DNA of 64,000 nucleotides, taken from positions 27,514 through 91,513 of the forward strand of contig JAGXSQ010000155.1 of the NCBI GenBank assembly GCA_018333395.1, written 5' to 3'. Positions 45,029 to 54,346 of the stretch are shown here, piece by piece. The notes under the pieces were generated by a model. It did not search any database. It saw only the letters and a program-made list of their open reading frames with translations, and had not been told where the DNA came from. Positions within the stretch are counted from its first letter, which is position 1. Each line of letters begins with the position of its first letter. Made by a program: the position numbers and the translations under genes. The DNA comes from Dethiobacter sp. (GTDB lineage Bacteria > Bacillota_D > Dethiobacteria > Dethiobacterales > Dethiobacteraceae).

Positions 45029-45057
45029 ATTATAACTAATAGTTTCCTACATTTCAA
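45029..45057 (-). promoter_or_regulatory. Sigma-A promoter of the ctsR-mcsA-mcsB-clpC operon
   Basis: TTGAAA (45057-45052), a 17-nt spacer and a perfect TATAAT (45034-45029) on the minus strand. The CtsR operator begins 9 nt downstream of the -10. Confidence 0.85.
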
Positions 45058-45088
45058 TAGGCGCTGTAAATCTTATTGTATCCCGAAG

Positions 45089-45117
45089 CGGCACAATAAA
45101 AAAATTTTATTGTGCCG
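45089..45117. terminator. AT-rich perfect hairpin
   Basis: CGGCACAATAAAA pairs with TTTTATTGTGCCG almost without a loop. It lies between the mgtC-like terminator and the ctsR promoter and probably adds termination or insulation. Confidence 0.5.
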
Positions 45118-45153
45118 TAAAAAAAAATGCGCCTGCTTACCACGGAGCGCATC
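45118..45153 (-). terminator. Intrinsic terminator of the mgtC-like gene
   Basis: On the minus strand ATGCGC pairs with GCGCAT about 14 nt later and is followed by a run of nine or more T, about 30 nt after the mgtC-like stop at 45185. Confidence 0.7.
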
Positions 45154-45184
45154 TTGGGGCTTATCATTATGGCGTTGGTACAGA

Positions 45185-45901
45185 TTACCTCGGCAGGGAG
45201 CAGACTCCTGTATCCGTCCCATCCCAGGAAACCTCTAATAAACCGGGGATGTGGAGCATCTGTTCCATCAGCTTTGAGCCGTTAAAATCAGCAGGAATTT
45301 TCACCCGTAATTCAATAGCTACCGTCTCCGCTTTATAGGCATCCATGTACAGGGCTTCTGACAGCATCACGTTAGTGATACCGATGCCATGGTCTCCAAG
45401 CAAAGCGCCAATCCGACCCAAAAGCCCCGGCTGATCCACGGCACGCAGCCAAAGTGCTTTATCATGTCGACCGCGGGCAGCCAGTTTCTCCAACCCCGAC
45501 AAGGAGAAAAGACTGGCCAGCACCAAGGTGGTAGCAAAGACGGCCGGACCGAGCAGCCCGACGCCCACAGCCAAGCCGATAGCAGCAACAACCCACAGGC
45601 TGGCTGCCGTCGTCAGGCCACGAATCGCGCTGCCCTGCCGCATAATGGTCCCCGCCCCCAGAAAGCCGATGCCGCTGACAACCTGCGCAGCAATCCTGGC
45701 TTGGTCTCCCCTGGGACCCAACTCCCCGGAAAAACCGACTACAGAAACAATCATCACCAGCGTAGAGCCCACGCAGACCAGAATATGCGTCCGCAGCCCC
45801 GCCGGACGGTTATTCCTCTCTCTTTCAAATCCTACCAGGCCGCCAAGGACTGCCGCCAGTAGCAGGCGCAAAAACAAATCCAGATCTTCAAACCCCGCCA
45901 C
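45185..45901 (-). CDS. MgtC/SapB-family inner-membrane protein
   Basis: A 238-residue protein with the MgtC membrane domain: FLRLLLAAVLGGLVGFERE, GLRTHILVCVGSTLVMI, and the conserved VSGIGFLGAGTI with RGLTTAASLWV. A C-terminal ACT-like cytoplasmic domain starts near residue 155. I start at GTG 45901 because the promoter's -10 lies at 45941-45946, so an ATG at 45940 would precede the transcript, and AAGGTGG is placed just before this GTG. MgtC proteins are linked to magnesium homeostasis; the exact role here is unknown. Confidence 0.85.
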   Translation of the reverse strand: MAGFEDLDLFLRLLLAAVLGGLVGFERERNNRPAGLRTHILVCVGSTLVMIVSVVGFSGELGPRGDQARIAAQVVSGIGFLGAGTIMRQGSAIRGLTTAASLWVVAAIGLAVGVGLLGPAVFATTLVLASLFSLSGLEKLAARGRHDKALWLRAVDQPGLLGRIGALLGDHGIGITNVMLSEALYMDAYKAETVAIELRVKIPADFNGSKLMEQMLHIPGLLEVSWDGTDTGVCSLPR

Positions 45902-45940
45902 CGTCCCACCTTCCCCCTCTTTTAATCTTTCATACGTCAT

Positions 45941-45968
45941 TCTATACAGCTATGGCCTCTTCCGTCAA
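45941..45968 (-). promoter_or_regulatory. Promoter of the mgtC-like gene
   Basis: TTGACG (45968-45963), a 16-nt spacer and TATAGA (45946-45941) on the minus strand. The predicted transcript start is about 35 nt before the GTG at 45901. Confidence 0.55.
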
Positions 45969-46071
45969 CGGCAAGTTAGACTTACAAATTTTAACAGACA
46001 GGATGTTCCAGCATAAACGTCCGGCACCTGCAAAAACTATAACCACTACTGAAAAAGGTGGTGACAAACAA

Positions 46072-46251
46072 ATGACCAAAGACGAAAAGGGCAAAGACCT
46101 GGGCCGGAAGAGCATCAAGGACAAAGCCTGCAAAGTCCCCCGGGACTGTAGCGTCTCCGATGTGACCGACTCGGTGGAGTTTGCCAGTGAACCTTTTGAT
46201 GAAGTGTGCCGGAAAAAAGGCGGCGATAACCGCGATAAGCGCTGCAGGTAA
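46072..46251 (+). CDS. Small hydrophilic hypothetical protein
   Basis: A 59-residue frame from ATG 46072 with GGTGG about 10 nt upstream, followed 50 nt later by a terminator on the same strand. The protein is very charged (MTKDEKGKDLGRKSIKDKAC start, RCR end) with three cysteines and a central acidic part (SVEFASEPFDEVC). I do not recognise it. It is divergent from the mgtC-like gene. An open frame reaches back to 45952 but overlaps the divergent promoter. Confidence 0.55.
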   Translation: MTKDEKGKDLGRKSIKDKACKVPRDCSVSDVTDSVEFASEPFDEVCRKKGGDNRDKRCR

Positions 46252-46300
46252 TTAAATAAAAAGCAACATTAAAAACCCCACATTCTAACACTTTAGCTTG

Positions 46301-46334
46301 AGTGCCTTTCGCAGATGAAGGGGCACTTTTTTTT
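46301..46334 (+). terminator. Intrinsic terminator after the 59-residue gene
   Basis: AGTGCC pairs with GGGCACT, an inner TTTC/GAAG extends the stem, and eight T follow. It is oriented for the plus-strand small gene. Confidence 0.75.
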
Positions 46335-46359
46335 AGACTTTCTATGGCGTTCCCAAATT

Positions 46360-47526
46360 TTAAACAGACACCGGCTCATCGGGCGTCAGAGAAATTTTGC
46401 GCGCCCCTTCTTTCCTCACTACCCAGGTATTCTCAATGCCGACCACCCCGATCCCTGGAAAAACAAACTTCGGCTCCACCGCTACCACACAGTTTTCAGC
46501 CAGCAGGTGCGGCGAGCCTTTGGCCAGGACAGGAAATTCATCAAACTCCAGGCCTACACCGTGCCCGACAAACCTGACCTGCGTATCGCCAAACCCCATA
46601 AAATGGTTCGCTAGGCCTGCCTTGGCCGCTGCCGCGGCGGCGGCTAGGTAAATTTCTTCCCCGCTTTTCCCCGGCATCAGCAACTCACAAACCTTGTCTT
46701 GGACGGCCAAGGCGGCGTCAAAAGCCCTGTTCAGCTCGTCCGGCAAGGGTCCGATGGAAAATAGACGCGTCTGATCCACGGTGTAGCCCTGATAAATGCC
46801 AGCGTAATCTATGGTAATGGGCTCGCCGTACGCCAGCTTCTTCCTTCCCGCGCTTTGCGGCTGCGCCGCAGACAAGCCGGTTCCTCCCGTTGGACTGTCC
46901 AGGAAACTGGCCACCCCGCCGCTCTCACCGCTTAAAACATGGCCGTAAAACATTTCCTGGCTGAAGCCGCGCATTCTCGATACGCCTTGGTGTCCTAACG
47001 CTCGCAAAATGGCCTCCGCTTCACTGGCCAGAACAATTTCTTCTTTCCCTTCGACCAACAGTTCCGGCACACGGCGGTTCATTGCGTCCACCATGCGAGC
47101 AGCCTCTGCTAAAAGTTCCAGCTCGTACGGCGACTTGACCTGCCGCACCTCTCGGACCGGCCTGGAGATATCAGTAAGCTCACTCTTTGAAAACAAGGCC
47201 GCCAGTCGCAGGTAAAGTGTTGCCGGCAAGATGTCCAGTTCGAGGCCAAGGCGCTCGTTCTCTCCAAGCAACGCCGGCAATGACGCAAACCCGGAAAGCG
47301 GTACAAGGCTCACACCGGCTTCCGCCTGCGCACGTATCATGTTTTTGCGGACCAGCCCCAGAACTTCCCCCTCGGCTGGCACGTACACGTATTGGCACTG
47401 CATCGTACCGGTAAAATAGTACATGGACATCTGCTGCACAAGCAACGCGCCGTCCACAGCGCCTTGCTGCAATTTCTCCTGGAAGACGTCACGGCGCCGC
47501 TCCAGCTCACTCCTAGTAACGTTCAT
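46360..47526 (-). CDS. M24-family Xaa-Pro aminopeptidase-like protein
   Basis: A 388-residue pita-bread-fold peptidase: an N-terminal creatinase-like domain to about residue 140, then the M24 domain. Metal-ligand regions are visible as ITIDYAGIYQGYTVDQTR (two aspartates), RFVGHGVGLEFDEFP (histidine) and VVAVEPKFVFPG (glutamate), ending with GVVGIENTWVV. It is likely to cleave N-terminal residues before proline. It is a single minus-strand gene with no functional link to its neighbours visible. Confidence 0.88.
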   Translation of the reverse strand: MNVTRSELERRRDVFQEKLQQGAVDGALLVQQMSMYYFTGTMQCQYVYVPAEGEVLGLVRKNMIRAQAEAGVSLVPLSGFASLPALLGENERLGLELDILPATLYLRLAALFSKSELTDISRPVREVRQVKSPYELELLAEAARMVDAMNRRVPELLVEGKEEIVLASEAEAILRALGHQGVSRMRGFSQEMFYGHVLSGESGGVASFLDSPTGGTGLSAAQPQSAGRKKLAYGEPITIDYAGIYQGYTVDQTRLFSIGPLPDELNRAFDAALAVQDKVCELLMPGKSGEEIYLAAAAAAAKAGLANHFMGFGDTQVRFVGHGVGLEFDEFPVLAKGSPHLLAENCVVAVEPKFVFPGIGVVGIENTWVVRKEGARKISLTPDEPVSV

Positions 47527-47735
47527 CTTTTCCTCCTAAAAGGCCTAGCCTACAAAGTTTTTTGCTAATAGTTCCACATCGCCGCTTCCCTTCCTGCAGA
47601 CCTAGCCATCATTTCCGCTTTCTTCGTCCTTCCTGACGGAGCGAAATAATTTAGGCCACTGTTTATCGGTTTCCGCAGGAAACAGGAGAAGCATAGCGAA
47701 TAAAGGACTGAAAAACGTAACGCTCGGAGGCTTTC

Positions 47736-48305
47736 ATGATCGACCAAGAGAAAATCAGAGTAGCCGTGCGCCTGATCCTGGAGGCCATCGGCGAGAATCC
47801 CGATAGGGAAGGCTTAAAGGGAACGCCGGCACGCGTGGCTAAAATGTACGCCGAAGTGTTTTCCGGGCTGCACAGCGACCCGCGCCGCCACCTGGAAACA
47901 TGTTTCTACGAAGAACTCCACGATGAGATGGTCTTAGTCAAAGATATCAGCCTGTACTCTATGTGCGAGCACCACTTGCTCCCTTTCTACGGCAAGGCTC
48001 ATGTAGCCTACATCCCGGATCAGGCCAGGATTACCGGCTTAAGTAAATTGGTGCGCGTGGTAGAGACGCTGGCACGCCGACCCCAGCTGCAGGAACGTCT
48101 GACGACCCAGATTGCCGACACCATCATGGCGTCATTGTCTGCCAAAGGCGTGGTCGTAGTTGTGGAGGCTGAGCACCTGTGCATGACTATCCGCGGCGTA
48201 AAAAAACCGGGGTCGCTGACGGTTACCTCCGCCGTACGCGGTATTTTCCGTAAAAATCACCTGACCCGTGCCGAAGCCTTCTCCCTGATTAAGGGTGTCA
48301 GGTAG
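47736..48305 (+). CDS. folE: GTP cyclohydrolase I
   Basis: First enzyme of folate synthesis, making dihydroneopterin triphosphate from GTP. The 189-residue protein has the zinc-site segment [21 protein letters not shown] near residue 72 and the later cysteine ([11 protein letters not shown]). ATG 47736 has CGGAGG 5 nt upstream. It heads a seven-gene plus-strand operon that makes dihydropteroate and p-aminobenzoate. The 208-nt gap before it shows a small hairpin (GTTTCC-GCA-GGAAAC) but no tetrahydrofolate riboswitch that I can recognise. Confidence 0.96.
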   Translation: MIDQEKIRVAVRLILEAIGENPDREGLKGTPARVAKMYAEVFSGLHSDPRRHLETCFYEELHDEMVLVKDISLYSMCEHHLLPFYGKAHVAYIPDQARITGLSKLVRVVETLARRPQLQERLTTQIADTIMASLSAKGVVVVVEAEHLCMTIRGVKKPGSLTVTSAVRGIFRKNHLTRAEAFSLIKGVR

Positions 48306-48319
48306 ATGTCGGAGGGAAA

Positions 48320-49153
48320 ATGGCTATCCTGACTTTAAACGGCAAAAGCTACGACCTAGAAAAAAAGACGCTCATCATGGGCATTCTGAACATCACTCCC
48401 GATTCTTTTTCCGATGGCGGACGCCATTTTAACCAGGACACCGCACTGGCCCGTGCGCTGCAAATGGTGACCGAAGGTGCAGACATCATTGACGTGGGCG
48501 GGGAATCCACCCGCCCGGGAGCCGTTCCTGTTTCCGTGGCGGAGGAATTGGAGCGGGTAATTCCGGTTATTACCGCCATACGCTCCACCAGCGCTATCCC
48601 GATTTCCGTTGACACCTCTAAAGTTGCTGTAGCCGAAGCAGCGCTGGCCTCCGGCGCCAGCATGTTAAACGATGTCTGGGGAGGGCGAAAAGATCCCGCC
48701 ATGCTGAAGCTGGCTGCCAGGGCAGATGTTCCCATCTGTCTGATGCATAACCGGACGAAAGCAGTTTATGCTGATGTGGTTAGCGAAGTCGCTGCCGACC
48801 TGCTGGAATCTGTGGAGGCGGCACTGCAGGCTAGCATCAAGGAAGAAAACATCCTCCTTGACCCGGGCATTGGTTTTGGCAAGACGCCGTTGCACAACTT
48901 GGAGCTTCTGAGCCGGTTAAAAGAGATAACCGGCCTTGGCTATCCGGTGCTGCTTGGAGTCTCGCGCAAGTCGGTGATCGGCAAAGTGCTCGATTTGCCT
49001 GTCGAGCAGCGCCTAGAAGGGACGGCAGCTACCGTAGCCTACGGCGTAGTTCATGGTGTAAAAATCTCCCGTGTCCATGATGTGCTGGCCATGCAGAGGG
49101 TCGTAAGGATGATAGAAGCGCTGCTACAGGGGAGGTTGTCACCTGTTGACTGA
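48320..49153 (+). CDS. folP: Dihydropteroate synthase
   Basis: Condenses p-aminobenzoate with the pterin pyrophosphate. Signatures are MGILNITPDSFSDGG near residue 20 and DVGGESTRPGA near 57. The phosphate-binding lysine region (VLLGVSRKSVIG) is near 210. At 277 residues it is of normal length. It lies 14 nt after folE and overlaps folB by 8 nt. Confidence 0.96.
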   Translation: MAILTLNGKSYDLEKKTLIMGILNITPDSFSDGGRHFNQDTALARALQMVTEGADIIDVGGESTRPGAVPVSVAEELERVIPVITAIRSTSAIPISVDTSKVAVAEAALASGASMLNDVWGGRKDPAMLKLAARADVPICLMHNRTKAVYADVVSEVAADLLESVEAALQASIKEENILLDPGIGFGKTPLHNLELLSRLKEITGLGYPVLLGVSRKSVIGKVLDLPVEQRLEGTAATVAYGVVHGVKISRVHDVLAMQRVVRMIEALLQGRLSPVD

Positions 49154-49502
49154 CCGCATTATTATGGAAAACATGCTTTTTTTTGGTTATCACGGTGTCC
49201 TGCCGGCGGAAAATTCCCTGGGGCAGCGTTTTAGCGTCAGCTTGGTCATGGAGAACCCCTGCGAAAAGGCTGCTGCTACCGATGAACTAGCCCATGCTCT
49301 GGATTATTCTCTCGTTTACACGGCCGTGAAAGAAATTATGGAAGGACAGCCGTACCGCCTACTAGAGACGCTGGCCGAGAAAATTGCCGCCCAGGTGCTC
49401 GCCCTGGGCGCACGCCGTGTCTGCGTCACCGTTAAAAAAATCCACCCGCCCCTCCCGGGGCTGCTTGATTTCATCGCTGTAGAAATCACCAGGGGAGGAT
49501 AG
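49146..49502 (+). CDS. folB: Dihydroneopterin aldolase
   Basis: A 118-residue tunnelling-fold enzyme that splits dihydroneopterin. The typical start (IIMENMLFFGYHGVLPAE) and the C-terminal active-site region (VTVKKIHPPLPG) are present. It starts at TTG 49146 inside the end of folP, with GGGGAGG about 10 nt upstream. Confidence 0.93.
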   Translation: MTDRIIMENMLFFGYHGVLPAENSLGQRFSVSLVMENPCEKAAATDELAHALDYSLVYTAVKEIMEGQPYRLLETLAEKIAAQVLALGARRVCVTVKKIHPPLPGLLDFIAVEITRGG

Positions 49503-49506
49503 CTCC

Positions 49507-49989
49507 ATGGTTGAAGCAATCTTGAGCCTAGGTAGCAATCTGGGAGATCGCTACGGCACACTTGACAAAGCTATCAGGCGTCTAGACAGTCATCCCGGCA
49601 TCAGCGTCAGCAAAGTGGCCGCTTACCTAGAGACGGCTCCGGTAGGGTACCTTGATCAAGGCAAGTTCATCAATTCAGCAGTCTGCATCGAAACTTCGCT
49701 CTCCCCCGTGGAGCTGCTGGAGACTGTGCTGCAAATTGAAGCGGAGTTTGGCAGGAAGCGCGAGGTTCGCTTTGGCCCGCGCACGTTGGATATTGATATT
49801 CTGCTCTACGGCGACTTAGTCATAAACAGCGAAGCACTGACCATTCCTCATCCCCGCCTGCGCGAGCGGGAATTTGTGCTCGTCCCTCTGGCGGAAGTAG
49901 CACCCAATAAGCGTATCCCGCCGGCCGGCCTGACAGCGCCAGAGATGCTCGCACTATTACACCGACAGCGGAGGCCCTCATGCTCCTGA
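49507..49989 (+). CDS. folK: Hydroxymethyldihydropterin pyrophosphokinase
   Basis: A 160-residue kinase that activates the pterin for FolP. It has the N-terminal SLGSNLGDR, the central [22 protein letters not shown] and the C-terminal [15 protein letters not shown] that mark FolK. It begins 4 nt after folB and overlaps pabA by 10 nt. Confidence 0.95.
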   Translation: MVEAILSLGSNLGDRYGTLDKAIRRLDSHPGISVSKVAAYLETAPVGYLDQGKFINSAVCIETSLSPVELLETVLQIEAEFGRKREVRFGPRTLDIDILLYGDLVINSEALTIPHPRLREREFVLVPLAEVAPNKRIPPAGLTAPEMLALLHRQRRPSCS

Positions 49990-50582
49990 TGATCGATAAC
50001 TATGACTCCTTTACCTACAACCTGGTGCAGTTCCTTGGGGAACTAGGCGCCAAGGTACGCGTCTTTCGCAACAACCGTCTGCAAGTCGATGACACCGCGC
50101 GCCTCACTCCCAGGCAAATTATCATTTCTCCCGGCCCCGGTACGCCGAACGACGCCGGCATCTCTATGGAGGTCATCCGTGCCTGCGCCGGGCAGATTCC
50201 TATCCTAGGCATCTGCCTTGGCCACCAGTGCTTAGGTCAGGTTTACGGCGGGCACATTGTACGAGCCGGGCGGCTGGTCCACGGCAAGACTTCCCTGATC
50301 TACCACAATAGGGAGGGTGTTTTTGCTGGGCTGCCCTCCCCCTTTAACGCTACGCGTTACCACTCCCTGCTGGTAGAACGGAGCACGCTGCCGGACTGCC
50401 TAGAGATAACAGCTGAAACGGACGCCGGGGAAATTATGGGGCTACGTCATAAAACTATCCCTTGGTTGGAAGGTGTGCAGTTTCACCCTGAAGCCATCCT
50501 GACGGAACACGGGATGTCCCTTCTGGCCAACTTCCTGCGTTATCGCCCCGCCAAGGAGGGATATTTTTTTGCCGCCGGTTAA
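49980..50582 (+). CDS. pabA: Aminodeoxychorismate synthase, glutamine amidotransferase subunit
   Basis: A 200-residue class I amidotransferase supplying ammonia to PabB. The catalytic triad is visible: nucleophile in [11 protein letters not shown] near residue 80, and the His-Glu pair in [14 protein letters not shown] near 170. It could also serve anthranilate synthase, but the operon context (folate genes, pabB, pabC) favours p-aminobenzoate. ATG 49980 has GGAGG 5 nt upstream. Confidence 0.92.
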   Translation: MLLMIDNYDSFTYNLVQFLGELGAKVRVFRNNRLQVDDTARLTPRQIIISPGPGTPNDAGISMEVIRACAGQIPILGICLGHQCLGQVYGGHIVRAGRLVHGKTSLIYHNREGVFAGLPSPFNATRYHSLLVERSTLPDCLEITAETDAGEIMGLRHKTIPWLEGVQFHPEAILTEHGMSLLANFLRYRPAKEGYFFAAG

Positions 50583-52008
50583 GCCGCTTGTCCGGGAGAT
50601 GCCGTTGTCCCTAGAGCTCGAAGAGCTCTTTGCCTTGTTCCTGTCCGACCCGCACCCTTTTTGGTTGGACAGCAGCCGCGCCGGTAGCGTCATGGGGCGC
50701 TATTCCTTCATGGGCAGCAGCCCGTTTCTTATTTTAAAGACTTATGGCAGCCGCCTTCTGCAGGAAGAAGGCGGACGGCAAACCTGCTGCCAGGGCAGTC
50801 CCTTCCGGACTTTGCGCGGGCTGTTGGAACGCTTCCGTACACAACAGGGCGAGTTGCCGTTTTCCGCCGGAGCTGTAGGCTTTTTTTCCTACGATTTGGG
50901 ACGGACCGTTGAAAAGCTGCCTATCCTTGCCGCTAACGATCTTGAAGTGCCTGACATCTTCTTAGGCTTTTATGACCGCGCCGTCGTTATCGACCATCAG
51001 ACAAAACGCCTTTACCTCTCCGCTACCGGTTTGCCGCTGGCGGGCGAGGCCGCCAAGGCCAAAGCGGCAGCAGACCTAGACAAACTGACACTGCGTATCG
51101 AGTCAGGCAAAACGGACTTATGCAATAACGACCCCTGGCTTGAGGCGGATGTTTCACCGGCCGAAATCTGCCGGCACTTCACGCCATCCGCCTACCAGCA
51201 GGCCGTGCTAAAAGCCAAGGAATACATCTCGTCCGGCGACATTTACCAGGTTAACCTGACACAGCGGTTTACGGCACCGCTTAAAATGGCGCCCTACCAG
51301 CTTTACCGGCGCCTGCGCCGGGCCAATCCGGCGCCGTTTGCCGCTTATCTAGATTGCGGTGAAGATTTGCGGATACTCTCATCGTCCCCGGAAAGGTTTT
51401 TGCTTCTGGAAAACGGTCAGGTAGAAACACGCCCCATCAAGGGAACCAGACCGCGGGGACAGACACCGGAGGAGGACAGGGACAGGCGTCAGGAGCTGCT
51501 TTCTAGCGAAAAAGATCGGGCTGAACTGGTGATGATTATCGATCTGGAACGAAATGACCTGGGCCGCGTCTGTTCCTACGGGACTGTCCGGGTGCCCGAA
51601 CTGATTACGCTGGAAGAATACGCTACCGTTTTTCACTTGGTTTCCACAGTCAAGGGAATGCTGGCCCCGGGTAAAGATGTGGTCGATTTACTCAAAGCTT
51701 CCTTCCCGGGAGGCTCCATCACCGGAGCGCCTAAAATCCGGGCCATGGAAATCATTGAGGAGCTAGAGCCCGTCCGTCGCGGTATCTATACCGGCGCCAT
51801 CGGTTATCTCGGCTTTGACGGGCGAACTGACTTAAACATCGCCATCCGTACGCTGATCAATAAGGGCGACCGCGTCTACCTACAGGTGGGCGGCGGCATT
51901 GTCGCGGATTCCGATCCTCGCCTTGAATATGAAGAAACACTGCACAAAGCGCGGGCTCTGCTGAAAAGCCTGGGGGCAGAGCGTTTTCCGGAGGTGGGCC
52001 ATGAGTGA
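50569..52008 (+). CDS. pabB: Aminodeoxychorismate synthase component I
   Basis: A 479-residue chorismate-utilising enzyme. The C-terminal chorismate-binding domain shows [16 protein letters not shown], the [10 protein letters not shown] loop, and [19 protein letters not shown] near residue 415. The [19 protein letters not shown] segment with its lysine is that of aminodeoxychorismate and anthranilate synthases. It starts at TTG 50569, overlapping pabA, behind GGAGGG. With PabA it makes aminodeoxychorismate. Confidence 0.93.
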   Translation: MPPVKPLVREMPLSLELEELFALFLSDPHPFWLDSSRAGSVMGRYSFMGSSPFLILKTYGSRLLQEEGGRQTCCQGSPFRTLRGLLERFRTQQGELPFSAGAVGFFSYDLGRTVEKLPILAANDLEVPDIFLGFYDRAVVIDHQTKRLYLSATGLPLAGEAAKAKAAADLDKLTLRIESGKTDLCNNDPWLEADVSPAEICRHFTPSAYQQAVLKAKEYISSGDIYQVNLTQRFTAPLKMAPYQLYRRLRRANPAPFAAYLDCGEDLRILSSSPERFLLLENGQVETRPIKGTRPRGQTPEEDRDRRQELLSSEKDRAELVMIIDLERNDLGRVCSYGTVRVPELITLEEYATVFHLVSTVKGMLAPGKDVVDLLKASFPGGSITGAPKIRAMEIIEELEPVRRGIYTGAIGYLGFDGRTDLNIAIRTLINKGDRVYLQVGGGIVADSDPRLEYEETLHKARALLKSLGAERFPEVGHE

Positions 52009-52870
52009 TTTCTTCTATGTCAATGACCGGTTGCTCGCGGCCGAGGAAAGCGTGTTGCCGGTACAGGATCGCTCCTACCTGTTGGGCGATGGCCTTTTTG
52101 AGACCATTCTGGTACATTCCGGGCGTCCTGTTTTCCTGCGAGAGCACCTAGAGCGACTGACTTCTTCCGCCCACTTCTTCGGGTATTCCTGGCCAGGCAA
52201 AGAATACCTTGCCGGCATCATACATCTGGTCATTAAAAGTAACTCTCTGCCAGAGGGAGCACTTCGTCTCACCGTCTCTCCCGCTAAAAGCGAAGGCTTG
52301 CTGGCAGCGGCAGAAAGCACCTTAAACATTACCGTCACCTGCCGGCGGGGAGGCCCTTATGGTGACGTCCTTTACAAAAAAGGCTTCCGGGCGGTCATCG
52401 CCCGGACAACGCGCCGCAATGAACATTCTCCCCTCTCCCGGCACAAAACAACCAATTTCCTGGACAGCATCGTGGCGCGACGGGAGGCATACGCTGCCGG
52501 TGCTGATGAAGCGCTCCTGCTGAATACCGCCGGCAAGCTGGCTGAAGCCAGCGCCAGCAACGTGTTCACGGTACACAAGGGAGAAGTGCTCACCCCGTCG
52601 GTGACAGACGGGGCGCTGCCCGGTGTTGTCCGCGCCAAGGTCAGCGAGCTCTGCGCACTACTAGGTATCCCCTGGAGGGAAGCCTCTCTTTCCCAAGCTG
52701 CGCTACAGCAGGCTGAAGAAGCCTTTCTGACCAACTCCCTGCTCGGCCTCATGCCGCTTGTCAGCATAGACGGTAGACCCGTGGGGGAGGGCGCGCCCGG
52801 CTCTATCACCCGCCTCCTGGAGGCCTCTTACACAAAACAGCTAACTTATAGTGATGCCCCTCCCCGCTAA
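52001..52870 (+). CDS. pabC: Aminodeoxychorismate lyase
   Basis: A 289-residue class IV PLP enzyme that releases pyruvate from aminodeoxychorismate to give p-aminobenzoate. The PLP-lysine segment is RHKTTNFLDSIVARREA near residue 147, and EASASNVFTV follows near 185. ATG 52001 overlaps the pabB stop. D-amino-acid or branched-chain aminotransferases share the fold, but the operon position makes PabC by far the best reading. Last gene of the folate operon. Confidence 0.92.
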   Translation: MSDFFYVNDRLLAAEESVLPVQDRSYLLGDGLFETILVHSGRPVFLREHLERLTSSAHFFGYSWPGKEYLAGIIHLVIKSNSLPEGALRLTVSPAKSEGLLAAAESTLNITVTCRRGGPYGDVLYKKGFRAVIARTTRRNEHSPLSRHKTTNFLDSIVARREAYAAGADEALLLNTAGKLAEASASNVFTVHKGEVLTPSVTDGALPGVVRAKVSELCALLGIPWREASLSQAALQQAEEAFLTNSLLGLMPLVSIDGRPVGEGAPGSITRLLEASYTKQLTYSDAPPR

Positions 52871-52882
52871 ACCGCTCAAGTC

Positions 52883-52911
52883 AAAAAAAAGAAGCCTACA
52901 CCTTGTGAGGC
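52883..52911 (-). terminator. Intrinsic terminator after trxA
   Basis: On the minus strand GCCTCAC, an AAG loop and GTGTAGGC form a stem with one bulged base, followed by TTC and eight T, 30 nt after the trxA stop at 52941. Confidence 0.65.
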
Positions 52912-52940
52912 ATAGACCGTCCTTCCGGGAAACGTTTAGG

Positions 52941-53273
52941 CTACGCGCCGAACACGTCCTCGATCTTCTTCTTCAACTGTTCCTTGGCCACAAACCCGAC
53001 TTGGGTATCCACTGGCCCGCCATTTCTGAAAAACATCAGCGTAGGAATACTCATAACCTTATAATTGCCGGCAATAGTGCGGTTCTTGTCCACATTCAGT
53101 TTGACAATTTTCACTTTGCCGTCCAGTTCAAGTGCCACTTCTTCCAGAACAGGCGCCATCATGCGGCACGGACCGCACCACGCCGCCCAAAAGTCTACCA
53201 CCACAGGCTTATCGGACGCTAACACCTCTTCCGCAAAGTTCGCGTCGCTCACTTCCAAAACATGCTCGTTCAT
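52941..53273 (-). CDS. trxA: Thioredoxin
   Basis: A 110-residue thioredoxin with the active-site WCGPC near residue 33 (DFWAAWCGPCRMM) and the cis-proline region MSIPTLMFF near 75. It overlaps the stop of trxB by one base (TAATG) with GGAGG 7 nt upstream, so reductase and substrate are made from one transcript. Confidence 0.96.
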   Translation of the reverse strand: MNEHVLEVSDANFAEEVLASDKPVVVDFWAAWCGPCRMMAPVLEEVALELDGKVKIVKLNVDKNRTIAGNYKVMSIPTLMFFRNGGPVDTQVGFVAKEQLKKKIEDVFGA

Positions 53274-54220
53274 TATTTGTCCTCCTTATCGCTAAGTTGA
53301 TCGACATATTTCACGGCACTAATCGCAGCAATAGCACCATCGGCAACGGCGGTGACAACCTGACGCAAGCCTTTCTCCCGAACGTCCCCAGCCGCGAATA
53401 CACCAGGAAGAGAAGTTTCCATCGCATCGCTGGTAATCAAGTACCCCTGCTCATTTTTTTTCAGATCCCCGTTTAAGTAATCTGTATTGGGGATTAGCCC
53501 CACGTAGAGGAAAATGCCATCCACCGCTACATCCCATGTTTTGCCATCCACGACATCATGCAGCGTTGCGCTTTCCACCCGCTCCCGACCGCTTATTTCT
53601 TTGACGATGGTATTGTAAATCACTTCAATTTTGTCATTTTTTTGTACCCGATCCTGCAGAATACGAATGGCGCGCAACTCACTCCGACGGTGGACGATAT
53701 AGACCTTGGCAGCAAACTTAGTTAGTACGAGCGCTTCCTCCAGCGCCGAATCGCCGCCGCCGGCCACCAGCACCTTCTTGTCCTGGAAAAAAGAGCCATC
53801 GCAGGTCACACAGTAAGAAACACCTCTGCCTTTTAGCTCCTGTTCGCCGGGCACACCAAGCGGACGCGCCCGTGTCCCGGTGGCAATCAGCAGAGTAAGG
53901 CCGCGGAATGTCCCTTCCGTAGTCTGAACTTCTTTAAGTTCTCCCTTGAGGGAGACTTTTTCCACCATGGCCAGTACCATTTCCGTGCCGAAATTGCGTG
54001 CTTGCTCCTCCAGTCGCTGTCCGAACTCCAACCCTCCGATCCCTTCGGGAAAGCCAGGATAGTTCTCCACTTTTTCCGTAGTAGCAATCTGACCACCGGA
54101 AAGCATCTGCTCAATCACTAAGACCGAAAGACGGGAGCGAGCCGCATAAATAGCCGCTGTCAAACCGGCTGGCCCGGCACCAAGCACCAGCATATCATAA
54201 ACTTTTTCCTGTCTCATCAT
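53273..54220 (-). CDS. trxB: Thioredoxin reductase
   Basis: A 315-residue FAD/NADPH flavoprotein. The FAD motif GAGPAGLTAAIYAARS is near residue 14, the redox pair is CVTCDG near 137, the NADPH site is VAGGGDSALEEA near 152, and the FAD-binding end (GVFAAGDVREKGLRQVVTAVADG) is complete. The CxTC spacing is standard for TrxB. A possible extended -10 (TGGTATAGT) lies 12 nt upstream. Confidence 0.95.
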   Translation of the reverse strand: MMRQEKVYDMLVLGAGPAGLTAAIYAARSRLSVLVIEQMLSGGQIATTEKVENYPGFPEGIGGLEFGQRLEEQARNFGTEMVLAMVEKVSLKGELKEVQTTEGTFRGLTLLIATGTRARPLGVPGEQELKGRGVSYCVTCDGSFFQDKKVLVAGGGDSALEEALVLTKFAAKVYIVHRRSELRAIRILQDRVQKNDKIEVIYNTIVKEISGRERVESATLHDVVDGKTWDVAVDGIFLYVGLIPNTDYLNGDLKKNEQGYLITSDAMETSLPGVFAAGDVREKGLRQVVTAVADGAIAAISAVKYVDQLSDKEDK

Positions 54221-54231
54221 AAGTCATCCTC

Positions 54232-54241
54232 ACTATACCAT
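54232..54241 (-). promoter_or_regulatory. Extended -10 of the trxB-trxA operon
   Basis: TATAGT (54237-54232) with a TGG immediately upstream on the minus strand forms an extended -10 close before ATG 54220. No clear -35 is visible. Confidence 0.4.
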
Positions 54242-54346
54242 AGGCTTGTATCTTGATTTTACCAAAAACAAGCGCAAAACGCAACTGCCAGAACGTCAAG
54301 AGTCACGGCAAAGGCATGAACCCACAGCACGAACCTGTGGAGCCGT

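Noticed and set aside
47527..47735. Tetrahydrofolate riboswitch before folE
   Set aside because: The folate operon made this worth looking for, but the leader has only one small hairpin and none of the conserved pseudoknot segments I know.
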